Shown here: positions 1-9,333 of the stretch, piece by piece
How the letters are laid out: every line of letters begins with the position of its first letter
Numbering within the stretch: the stretch's first letter is position 1
Source: Cymbomonas tetramitiformis
Taxonomy: Eukaryota > Chlorophyta > Pyramimonadophyceae > Pyramimonadales > Pyramimonadaceae
Length of the DNA stretch: 64,000 bases
Direction of reading: 5' to 3'
Assembly: GCA_001247695.2 (NCBI GenBank)
Contig: LGRX02035075.1
Location: forward strand, 1-64,000
Made by a program: the position numbers and the translations under genes
Notes under the pieces: generated by a model
Told to the model about the DNA's origin: nothing
Seen by the model: only the letters and a program-made list of their open reading frames with translations
The model's database searches: none

Positions 1-1437
1 GGCAGACAACTTTACATTCCACCTACTGCCAAAGTTCCTACAGATGACGGTGAGATCACACAGCTTCGCCACATTCTACTTCATGAGTTTCACTCAGCCA
101 CTGTTTCTGGTCATGTAGGCAAAAATCGCATGCTCCATTTATTGCGTAGCCGATATTACTGGCCAGGAATGACGAAGGCAGCAATTCAGTACATTCGGGA
201 GTGCCCCATGTGCCAACGCCAGAAAACGAGGATACACAAACCTTATGGTCAGTCACATATTCGCTATTGTGTGCCTAAGACAAAATGGCTTGATGTATCA
301 CTTGACTGGATTACTGATCTGCCTATCACCACTAACGGGCACGACAGTATATTTGTGGTAATGTGCCAATTCACTCATCGCTGTCATCTCATTCCATTCA
401 ACATGACCTGGACTGCTCAGCACACTGCTTCAATATATATGCAGCATATCTTCAAGCTCCATGGTCTTCCGAGGAACATCATTTCAGATCGAGATCCCAG
501 ATTTACTTCTTCATTCTGGCAAACACCGTGGAAATCTACTGGTACGAGATTGTCTATGACGTCTTCACACCATCCACAGTCGAATGCAAGCAATGAGCGA
601 AGCCATGCCTTCATTGAGGACATCCTCAGGTATTTTACATTTTGTTTGATGCATGATTCACCAACCTTTGGTTTATAACGGATTAGAAAGTATTTTTTCC
701 TCAGGTGTTGTTGCAATGATACTTCAGCCAATTCGTGGGAGGACAAGTTGCCTCTGGTGGAGTTTGCAATTAACAACACAGTTTCTGCTACGACTGGTTA
801 TACACCTTTTTATCTCGACTCGATGGCGCAACCACTTTCGCCTCATGATCTGGCAATCACTATTCCGCCAGAAGCTCCTGTTCCAATACAGAATGCTATT
901 CGAGATCACTTTGACCAGTACTCGGCTGTTCATGCCAATGCGGTAGACAACATTTCCCCAGCAGCAGAAATTAGCCAAGCCAGATTCAATAAGACTCACA
1001 TGCCCCGACAATTTGCAATAGGGCAGGAAGTTCTTCTACGGACCGAGTTTATTCAATGGACTGGTTTGACAGAGGCAGGCAGACACTTTAAGCAGCCATA
1101 TATTGGGCCGTTTACCATATCCAAAGGTGTCAGCCATGGACGTGCTTATGAGCTAGATTTCGGGGATCTCGACATTCGTATCCATCCGGTTCAGCCTGTA
1201 TCCAGAATAGAGTTATACAACGACTCGATCCAAGCACCTTTGCCTCTGCCACAGATGATCACCGAAGAAGGGCAACCACTATTTGAGATATCACACATTC
1301 TCTCAGATAAGATCACTAGAGGTGTCAAGTACTATTTAGTGCGATATGCTGGCTACGGCCCTGAACATGACACCTGGGTCAGAGCCACGGAGCTGACCAA
1401 TGCAGCAGACATAATAGCTGCCTATGAAGGCTAACAA
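1..1437 (+). CDS. Ty3/Gypsy polyprotein, 3' part: integrase plus chromodomain (partial at left edge)
   Basis: The frame is open from base 1, so the protease, RT and RNase H part lies outside the window. In order it shows an HHCC integrase zinc finger (HEFHSATVSGH then CPMC), the integrase catalytic core with the triad Asp in SLDWITDLP, Asp in ISDRDPRF and Glu in SNASNERS (35 residues between the last two), a basic linker, and a C-terminal chromodomain (YYLVRYAGYG, DTWVRATEL) ending near 1434. This is the chromointegrase layout of Ty3/Gypsy elements, in which the chromodomain guides integration to marked chromatin. Coding is interrupted by an apparent intron at 630-704 holding the only stop (676-678). 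Removing it restores the conserved run from ILR to CNDTSANSWEDKLP. Flanks and LTR show it is the oldest layer of the nest up to 26554. Confidence 0.9.
630..704 (+). other. Apparent 75-bp spliceosomal intron inside the integrase frame
   Basis: The interval begins GTATTTTAC and ends TATTTTTTCCTCAG, a good polypyrimidine acceptor. It contains an in-frame TAA, and its removal joins two halves of the conserved integrase sequence in phase. The same eight bases CCTCAGGT lie across both splice junctions (625-632 and 699-706 approximately). An intron in a retrotransposon pol frame is unexpected because an RNA intermediate should lose it. Confidence 0.7.
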
Positions 1438-2106
1438 TATATTAAGCCTATTGCCCTTACTTCTTGTAATATATACTAATACATGTCGATCATCTATGTA
1501 CCCTGCTCTTAATGTTCTATCATTATGTTGTATCAGGAGCAGGAAATTGATCCTTCCTTGTTGAGGTGTAGTGAGCCTTGTACCAAACCATACCCTTGCA
1601 CAGATACGCATACATGCGGGTACCATATCTGTGGATAATAAAAAACTGCTATATATACTGCCTTTGCCAGACCGTGGTTTGTCATTCGGATCTTATGGCC
1701 AGTCATTCTGAACTGCCGGAATGTTCTGAGGTAGATGGAGTTGTGATCCTGAGTTGTGTTTGACATACATAACTATAACGAATTCACATTAGTACGTTGT
1801 CGAATCCATCTATGAAATGTTCGTCAGAGCGCGCGTACCGGACCAAAAAAAGGAGTTTGGCAGATCGGGTGAGGATTTAAAGTGGACTCATCATAAAGGG
1901 ACCCTCCGATATCTCGTTAAGCAGTGCCATCTCCGACTGCATTAAAAATCTTATCCACTCCGCCGTTGATACTCGAGAGCAGGATGGAGGGGAGGAAGGG
2001 TGGATGCACTATATAAGGCCGTGGAAACATGTACCCAATGGGTTTTCGTCGATCGGCAAGCGCAATATCTCTCCGTAACGTAAACCTCGGAAGATACCCT
2101 GAGCGT
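1438..2106 (+). other. 3' untranslated region of the old Gypsy element (segment 1)
   Basis: No ORF. The segment from about 1526 is matched in inverse orientation by 3675 down to about 3030, which is the 3' UTR of the younger minus-strand copy. Shared landmarks include TGAGCCTTGTACCAAACCAT-like sequence near 1571, the TATATAAGGCC box near 2011, the GGGTTTTCGTCGATCGG block near 2040 and the CGTAACGTAAACCTCGG block near 2078. It stops at the AGCGT target site (2102-2106), where the 14.8-kb element went in. The UTR resumes at 16864. Confidence 0.8.
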
Positions 2107-2700
2107 TGTTAAGGTCTCACAAGCGAGCCTTAAGATATAATATGATATGATAAGATAGCACATATGTTATTGAACAGTAACACCTTGTGCAGCGTAAGAG
2201 CGGGTGATGAGTGCAGTGCTTCGTCCGAAGATACTGCTGTAGCACAACGCTACCTCATCTATACCGAATGCCTCTCATCTCATAGATGACACCGCTATTG
2301 GGTTGTGAACCCAAGGCATTGGTTGAACGACTAGTATCGGCTGAACGAATAATGCGTTCGCCATATGATACTCGCATGCTTGTTCAGAACATGCTAGAAG
2401 CGAAGATGAATTCTTCTCCGAACCATTCGGTACTTCAAGATAGCATCTTGCTTCGCCATCTCGAGTCCGACATACTGGCCTCTCGATGACATGTGTCATT
2501 CAAGTCTTACCTTGAATAAATGACAGATGATATGACTTATCATCTCCATGACATGTACAGTCATAGTCGACCGTACTGACGACTGTCTGTCATTATAATA
2601 TATGACATGACTCGACATGACATGACATGGTATGACATGTCTGACAGGTATGACATGTATGACATGTATGCCACATGTGTCATCGATCATAACCCTGACA
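2107..2700 (-). repeat. 3' LTR of the 14.8-kb element
   Basis: 594 bp, nearly identical to 16261-16863. The TG...CA ends and the AGCGT duplication fix the limits. The inner end is rich in the repeated word ATGACATG (2560-2660). Differences from the other LTR are few, for example around 2513-2522, so the insertion looks recent. Confidence 0.9.
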
Positions 2701-3680
2701 GATCTCCCCTCTTAAAAGAGTTGTGACCTCACAACGGGCATACCTTTGTATATGTCTTTGATGTCTCTGTTGTTGTTGCTTCTGCTGGTACCAGTCTTCT
2801 TACACCGATTTGAGGCGTCCCTCATGGTGTTTTTAGGATATTGGGGGAAATTGAGTCCACTTTAAACCCTCACCTTAGGCATTAGCCTTACAGTTCTTAG
2901 GATGTAGCCCCCTTTGAATTGCGTATCGTATTGCAGAGTGACGATTCAAGGTTCAATGAATTGCGTTTCGTGATACAGATTGACGCTGGAACTGCGTATC
3001 GTGTTTCAGAGTGACGATTCAAGGTATCCGAGGTTTACGTTACGGATTATTTGCGCTAGCCGTCGACGCCTTTGCGAACGATGATCCCACGATTTAACAA
3101 TTTATAATCGAACGATTCTCGGCCTTATATATACAACCGATCGACGAAAACCCTTAGGTACATGTTTCCACAGTTATTATATATTAGTGCACCCAACCCT
3201 TCCTCCCCTCCTGAAGCTACTTTGGAGGTTCACAGGCGGTCACGGGGAGCCTGATGTTTCCGGAGTTATTTCACCGGGGGCTTGTTTTAATGCAAACGGA
3301 GTGGCCCTGCTTAACGGGATTGGACTTATAATCCTTTACCCGGTCTGCTCAACTCCTCAATTTTTAGTCCAGTACGCACGCTTTGACGAACATCTGTCGA
3401 TTCAGAGTGGATTCGCCACGTACTAATGTGAAATTTGTTTTAGTTATGTGTGTCAAGCATAACTCAGGATCACAACTCCGTCTACCTCAGTCGATGTCTC
3501 TGGTAGCTTCGGATGACTGGCCATAGGATCCGATGACAAATCACGGTCTTGGCAAAGGTAGCATTAGCAGTTTTTCACAGATATTGGTACCCGCATATGC
3601 GTATCTGTGTAAGGGTATGATTTGTACAAGGCTCACTACACCTCAGCAAGGAAGGATCAATTCCCGCTCCTGTCATATTA
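2701..3680 (-). other. 3' UTR and polypurine tract of the 14.8-kb element
   Basis: On the minus strand this ends in AAGAGGGGAGATC directly before TGTCAGGG, the LTR start. The same tract and LTR start occur in plus orientation at 20800-20825. The segment is the reverse complement, with modest divergence, of 1526-2106 plus 16869-16985 plus 18074-18109 plus 20737-20817. That match shows how the host Gypsy 3' UTR was broken up. No coding sequence seen. Confidence 0.85.
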
Positions 3681-3700
3681 ATTTGATGCAGGGTAAAATG

Positions 3701-3760
3701 TTAGGGATGTAACCCTGCAGTTCTCGGGATGCAGCCCTGCAGTTCTTGGGATGCAGCCCT
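3701..3760 (+). repeat. 22-bp tandem motif cluster GCAGTTCTTGGGATGCAGCC
   Basis: Two full units (3717-3738, 3739-3760) and a partial one before them. The same motif recurs in the 14.8-kb element near 2890, 6964, 9068, 9106 and 13203-13267, and in reverse in the Gypsy UTR near 16910. Confidence 0.7.
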
Positions 3761-4894
3761 GATATATATACGATCGATCGACGAAAACCCTTGGGTACAT
3801 GTTTCCACGGCCTGATTATTATTCGGTCGGCAATTATTGGCAAAAGTCATCGGCTATCAGCTTTTGACTCAGAAGCCACAATGTTATAGAAGCTGCGACC
3901 TATTGTGACCATATTCGGCAGTTATGCCTTCAGCATACGTAGACAATATGATTATGTGGAACTTATAATCCCACTTAAGTTGCATCATGATAAATTTATC
4001 CAGGTGTTAACAAGTGTTCAGGATTTGATAAGAGGTTGACGCCCCACAGGCCAAAGGTCACTGTCTCATAAGGCTCGCCTCAAGTGCGCGGCTTTGAGGA
4101 GTAGCGTCCCGGCAAGGCACAGGCATGATGCTCCCTTGACCATGCTGGAGCTGGAAATGAGAATGCTCAAGATACCCGAAGACAGGAAGGCTTTTTGTTG
4201 GCCAGAGTTGCTGTCTAGATGCTTAACCTCGATGGGGTTGCATTCGGATACAAACTGTGCAACCATGCATGTGACTTATGCATTGGTGTATGACTTTGAT
4301 GAATTGTCTCTTGTCATGAACCTGGAAGAAATGACGGGCAAATAGGTAGAGTGGCGGATCTCACTCACTCGGCTTTGCTGTTATGGAATTCGATGCCTGA
4401 TGGCACAACTGGCAATCCTTTGCTCAGATGCTTTACTTAAGACATTGGCAACAACTTGTGTGCCAGCTTCTCTAGATTTGGGGAGAAACCATGGATCAAC
4501 AATTCATCAATCAAAACACATGTTACCAAGGCTGATTCAACGAATCCTTCAACTCTTGAATTTCGACAATCAGCATCTCAGGCTGTTGACGTCAAAGTGA
4601 TGGTCGTAAGCTTACAATATAGCTTATTCACATTTGAAAAACCATCGTTCTCCTATGTCAGTGCCCTTCATATAATATGATAGAGCCGGAGAAATATGCA
4701 TCCACGATTTCTTCATAATGAACTTCATGTGTCAGTAAGTCAAATAAGACTTCATTTGATGCTTCAATCGGCATGATGTACCGTGTCATCAACTTTATGA
4801 CTGCTATACACAGATGCTGGAACTTTTGATAAGATTTTTAATCTTCCAAGCAAAATCACAATGATGTAAATCAATTTGGGTAGGCTATTTAATT
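3761..4894. other. Anonymous interior of the 14.8-kb element
   Basis: Contains a second short copy of the CGATCGACGAAAACCC block (near 3776) already present at 3140. Only short ORFs are present (4094-4345 plus is 83 codons) and none resembles a known protein. AT-rich and without recognised genes. Confidence 0.5.
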
Positions 4895-5261
4895 TAGAAT
4901 ATTTTTTCATGATTTTAGAATAACCCGTTTTCATGATGATTTTAGAATAAGTTTTCTTGATGTCATCCGGCTATGACCGGTGCATGCATCCATGACGCTG
5001 TACTGTACCTGTTGAGCTATCGCCATGCCATGCGAAATATTACACTGAAGGGTTGTCTTGCCGTGATGTCCATATGTCCGAATGGAACCAAAAACCGTTC
5101 GATTAAAATCGAACGGTTTTTGGTTCCATTCGGAAAGATTCACGGCCGTGAATCTAAAAGTCACGGCCGTGAATAACGACTTTGTCCGCATAATGACTTT
5201 TATTATTTGCCATCTTTGCCACAATAGACACTCACGGCGTGTTCTGCTTGAAAAAAAGTAA

Positions 5262-5960
5262 GTAACTTGAAGCCTTGAGCTTCAAGTTACTGAAAGATAT
5301 GTATCTTGGCAGTATGTTTGCCAAGTTTCGTGCTCTAGGACGCACGGGAAGCCCTCGGCTGTTTGGCATCTTTGGGTTTGGGTGTCACGTTCGAACCCAA
5401 ACCCAAAGCATCTGCCTTAGAAATAGATTGCGCGTTTCGCGCACAAGTAACTTGAAGCCTTGAGCTTCTTAACTTAAATATATGTATCTTGGCAGTATTC
5501 GTGCCAAGTTTCGTGCTCTAGGACGCACGGGAAGCCCTCGGCTGTTTGGCATCTTTGGGTTTGGGTGTCACGTTCGAACCCAAACTCAAAACATCTGCCT
5601 TAGAAATAGATTGCGCGTTTCGCGCACAAGTAACTTGAAGCCTTGAGCTTCTGTAACTTAAATATATGTATCTTGGCAGTATTCGTGCCAAGTTTCGTGC
5701 TCTAGGACGCACGGGAAGCCCTCGGCTGTTTGGCATCTTTGGGTTTGGGTGTCACGTTCGAACCCAAACCCAAAACATCTGCCTTAGAAATAAATTGCGC
5801 GTTTCGCGCACAAGTAACTTGAAGCCTTGAGCTTCTGGTAACTTACATATATGTACCATGGTAGTATTCGTGCCAAGTTTCGTGCTCTAGGACGCACGGG
5901 AAGCCCTCGGCTGTTTGGCATCTTTGGGTTTGGGTGTCACGTTCGAACCCAAACCCAAAG
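5262..5960 (+). repeat. Four tandem 184-bp units, each with about five hairpins
   Basis: The landmark CGCACGGGAAGCCCTCGG occurs at 5341, 5524, 5708 and 5893. Each unit holds GAAGCCTTGAGCTTC, CTTGGCA...TGCCAAG, CGTGC...GCACG, TTTGGGTTTGGGT...ACCCAAACCCAAA and GCGCGTTTCGCGC. The first and last units diverge at the array edges. Related units with the same period lie at 33010-33870. Confidence 0.85.
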
Positions 5961-6265
5961 GCAAAGGCATAGGACAGTTTCGTAGATTCTGTCCCGATGC
6001 CTTTGCAACCTCGCTTGCTAACTCATATTACAATGAATATTCGACATTCAAGCGTTGGATACCCCACGCCAACGGGAAGCGCTCGGCTGATTTGTTATTT
6101 GGGTATGCGCACCCAAATGACAAAAAACGCATCTTTGAAACTCGCTAGTTTCAAAGATGCGTGGCCGATGCCTTCGTGCTCATGTGTGTTAATCCATATG
6201 AAATATTCCATGGAATAAATGTGAATATCCCGCACAAACGGGAAGCGCTCGGCCGTTTTGTAAAA

Positions 6266-6490
6266 TTAGGGTGCACCCAAAATACAAAACGCATCTTTGA
6301 AACTCGGAAGTTTCAAAGATGCTTGCCGGTCGCGTGCAGCGGTAAAAGGCAAGTCAAAGGGTTTAGGATATAGAAGAAGTACAGGGGCCTTTTTTTCAAG
6401 CAGAACACGCCGTGAGTGTCTATTACAACGGCGCCCACCATTATCACAAGCGAGACAAACCTTCTTAAAGCTTTTTGGAGGCTTCCTCAT
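6266..6490 (-). CDS. Short protein with N-terminal MRKPPK and CxxC...C motif, in hairpin element copy 1
   Basis: A 74-codon ORF beginning MRKPPKSFKKVCLACDNGG with a further Cys three residues on (RRC). Copy 2 of the element encodes MRKPPKKYTRVCLSCDNGG...RC at the equivalent place (35562-35690). Conservation in protein and position across two diverged elements suggests the N-terminal 24 residues are a real product, perhaps a small zinc-binding or DNA-binding peptide or the first exon of a longer one. The rest of this ORF runs through the inverted repeat and 184-bp-type repeat and may be incidental. I do not recognise a family. Confidence 0.45.
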   Translation of the reverse strand: MRKPPKSFKKVCLACDNGGRRCNRHSRRVLLEKKAPVLLLYPKPFDLPFTAARDRQASLKLPSFKDAFCILGAP

Positions 6491-7013
6491 GATGGCACCA
6501 GCGGGAACGAGAGCGTTTGACCTGTGTGCACATTATTTGAACACGAGTCGTGAAAAGGACCACCGGTCATAGCCGGATGACATCAAGAAAACTTATTCTA
6601 AATTCACGATGAAAACGGGTTATTCTAAAATTATGAAAACTTATTCTATATTAATTATTTTTCCATCAATTTGTGGTAGCTGTATGAAGAATGAATGAAT
6701 CTATACTCCTTCCTCCCCTTTTAAAAAGAGGTGTATCAAACCAATCAGATGGTGATGGAGAATGCTATTTAATCATTATGTTATGTGAAAATGGTTTGAT
6801 AGAAAATCAGACTGAGATTACTCATCGAATGCTTTCGAGGTAACAATGTCAATATGAACACCGATTTTCTCTACGTCATACCGGCAATATGCCTGACGTT
6901 TTTGAATGTGGCAAATGCCAGATGATGTCAAATGTTCATGTCAATTCACTATGATTCAATATGCAGTTTTTGGGTTGCAGCCCACATACATTGTCAGTTC
7001 AGGGTCACTATAG

Positions 7014-7076
7014 TGTGCCCAACTTAGACAATGGTGTGCCCAACTTAGACAATGGTGTGCCCAACTTAGACAATGC
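7014..7076 (+). repeat. 21-bp tandem repeat, three units
   Basis: Three copies of GTGTGCCCAACTTAGACAAT with one joining base, perfectly conserved, so recently expanded. No function apparent. Confidence 0.85.
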
Positions 7077-7366
7077 TTCTGGATAATGATTGTCATAATG
7101 AACAACGAAATCAGTGATGGTACCGAAGTTAACTTTGGTATCGAAGCTAATGGAGAGTCAATTAAGAAGTGTCTTGTAATGACAACAACTTACTACGAGT
7201 TGTATTTCCGTAGTTGATGGATGGCTGGCATGTCATTTCATTGTGACTAGAACATGGCATCGCCTAGTGATATGTGTATCTTCTTCAGTACATGATCACT
7301 TATCTCTATGGTACCCATTTTATTTTTGGGCATACATTATTCAGAATGAACTGCGCTTGGAAACCA

Positions 7367-7432
7367 TATGCAGATTGCGGGTTCGAGTCCCGACATGGCT
7401 TTTCCAAGACTTCGTGGCCTAATGGACGGGGC
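7367..7432 (+). other. tRNA-Arg-like fragments in permuted order
   Basis: A T-arm-like run (GCGGGTTCGAGTCCCG, near 7376-7391) lies upstream of a 5'-half-like run (GACTTCGTGGCCTAATGG, near 7408-7425), which resembles the acceptor and D arm of eukaryotic tRNA-Arg. This is the reverse of normal order, as in known permuted tRNA genes, but the bases after the T arm do not pair with GACTTCG as an acceptor stem should. A tRNA-derived SINE remnant or chance is at least as likely. Confidence 0.25.
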
Positions 7433-9067
7433 GACAAATTTCTAAACATTCCGGAATGATCTTTCAAAGAGTCGTAATTCCTCAATGAAGCATGTTTGTC
7501 TTATGTGCCAAAATGATATGAAACCACAAGTATGATGTCAATCTATATGTGGATGGTTTATACCATTTGTATGCTATTCCACAAATAAGTAGTGATGTCA
7601 GAATAAAACTTTGGACAATTGTAACTCAGTACAAACCCGAGTGCATTCAAGTCCACTTGTATGCTCAGAATCTGAATCTAATGTACTTTCTATATGCACA
7701 GGATAGAATATATTTTCTATGTGATTCTGGATTCAGGAACTAGAGTCAATGAAAAGCTCCTTTCCTATTTCAGAGGATGAAACCTTTATTCCCTTGGGTG
7801 CAATACCTTATCTTAAGGAATGGTCATTTTCAATACAAGTTTCAATCGATTTTCTTAAATCTGTCACTTTATGATGATCAGACGGGTCAATTTTACAGCA
7901 TAACCACTCCCCCTTGTTGAAGGAGAGGGCGGTATGTTGGCTGTTTTCATATAACACATGGAAAACATGAGTGGCTCTTGGAGAATTTCGGGATAAATAT
8001 ATATCCTGAATTGGCTGACTATGCCCAAGAATGACCGAAGAGATTACTTGCCATCTTTAGCCATATGGCGCAGAGGCCGCTTACCAACGGTTGGGTCATA
8101 AGCTGGATAGCTATGTTAGCTATGTTGGAGGCTGAATAGCCATGATTGCACAGATTCTGTCTTCCGTGATGAATAGACCTCTGAGATATGGTGTCTGACA
8201 AATCAATACTTTTGACAACAACTCAACCTTTAGGTATGATGAAGAGCTGATGATCTTTGCTGCACTACAATTGTTTAATGTGCACTACTGAAATGCCTCG
8301 TGATATAATAATCTCACAGAATAGGCATTGTTCAATGGCGGTATGATCAGATATGTAATGATCAATGAAGACAAGAAGATTGGTATGGCTCATTCAGCAG
8401 GCATGATTACCTCAAAGAGATGCCAATACACAGATACATTTCAAGACATAAGGGTAATAGACTTATTATGTAGTCTTCAAAGGCAGCTAGCATTATTTAT
8501 GCTGCATTGGTCAGCTCAGTGGCTTTTGACCTTTCTAGGTGTTGTACTCAGGTCGTAGCCTGCATATTGCATTGAGTAATCTTGACACCTTTAATGATCC
8601 AATCAGATGATATGTATGAAATATCAAGAATAGTTGCCCTTTTTCAATGATCATCGGTGGCAGAGGCTATGGTGCTTGCACCGAGTCAATATACAATTCT
8701 AGTCTGGATACATGATAGACCAGATGTATACAATGTCTAGGTCTTCAAAATCAAGCTCATATGTATGTCATGGCTGATGACCTTAGAAATGTTTGATATA
8801 TATATATATATATGTATGTCAACTTCATGGAGTTCTGCATGGTTTGACTGTATATAGTCACGATTACCAAAACAAAAACGATGATGCAACTTACTTTGTT
8901 TTATTATTTGTCTTTATTATTTATTTGGGTTTTAGTTGTATTTTTAACTTATCATCTTCCCCCCTCAAGGAAGTGTATTGCTAGGCGGTTGTCAAGCGCC
9001 GTTTAAATACAACAGAGGTCCGACCTCTATATGTGATGACGTGGAAGCTTACTATGAAGCTGGACAG

Positions 9068-9128
9068 CAGTTCTCGGGATGCAGCCCATTGCACCGAAGG
9101 TGCATTGCAGTCGTTGGGATGCAGCCCG
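9068..9128 (+). repeat. 22-bp motif, two spaced copies
   Basis: GCAGTTCTCGGGATGCAGCC at 9068 and GCAGTCGTTGGGATGCAGCC near 9106, separated by a small hairpin (GCACCGAAGGTGC). They mark the downstream side of the transposase-like gene. Confidence 0.65.
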
Positions 9129-9225
9129 AATTCACGTCATCAGCGTGGGTCATATAGTGCCCATGCATGTGCTGCATAAAATACAACACTACCCTCCAGC
9201 GGCGAAGTGGTTTGCTAGTCAGAAA

Positions 9226-9285
9226 CGTTACGGGTTGGACTGGCTACCAACTCTCGTGCCTTTCGGCACAGTCCGTGACTATTGG
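9226..9285 (-). repeat. Structured intronic repeat, copy A
   Basis: About 55 bp, roughly 90 percent identical to 10288-10342. It can fold into an outer stem (GTTACGG with CCGTGAC) and two inner arms (GTTGG...CCAAC; GTGCC TTTC GGCAC). It lies in the intron that starts at 9333. Confidence 0.6.
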
Positions 9286-9333
9286 CGGAGTCATTTTCAC
9301 GAGCCAAAAAAATACGTGCTGCGTGCAACTCAC

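Larger units (their letters stand above)
4895..6648 (-). mobile_element. Inverted-repeat element packed with hairpins (copy 1)
   Basis: The ends are inverted repeats of about 88 bp (4895-4984 against 6561-6648), sharing for example GATGTCATCCGGCTATGACC and its complement. A second, perfect inverted pair lies inside (about 5228-5257 against 6390-6420, core ACTCACGGCGTGTTCTGC). Between them are a 56-bp palindrome (5078-5133), two copies of TTCACGGCCGTGAA (near 5143 and 5162), four 184-bp tandem units (5262-5960) and further hairpins (6040-6330). A short minus ORF beginning MRKPPK lies inside the right arm. Copy 2 at 32446-35865 shares all these parts. No transposase seen, and the target duplication is not clean here. 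Probably a non-autonomous Mutator- or foldback-type DNA element. Confidence 0.75.
6649..9067. other. AT-rich stretch without recognised genes
   Basis: Holds one 22-bp motif near 6964, a 21-bp tandem repeat (7014-7076), tRNA-like fragments (7367-7432) and an AT microsatellite near 8800. The short ORFs present show no recognised domain. Confidence 0.5.

Noticed and set aside
2275..2499. 74-codon minus ORF identical at 16429-16653
   Set aside because: Identity comes from the two LTRs of one element. There is no evidence of a product.
4066..4680. Possible gene at 4066-4680
   Set aside because: Overlapping short frames on both strands, no recognised motif, no splice structure.
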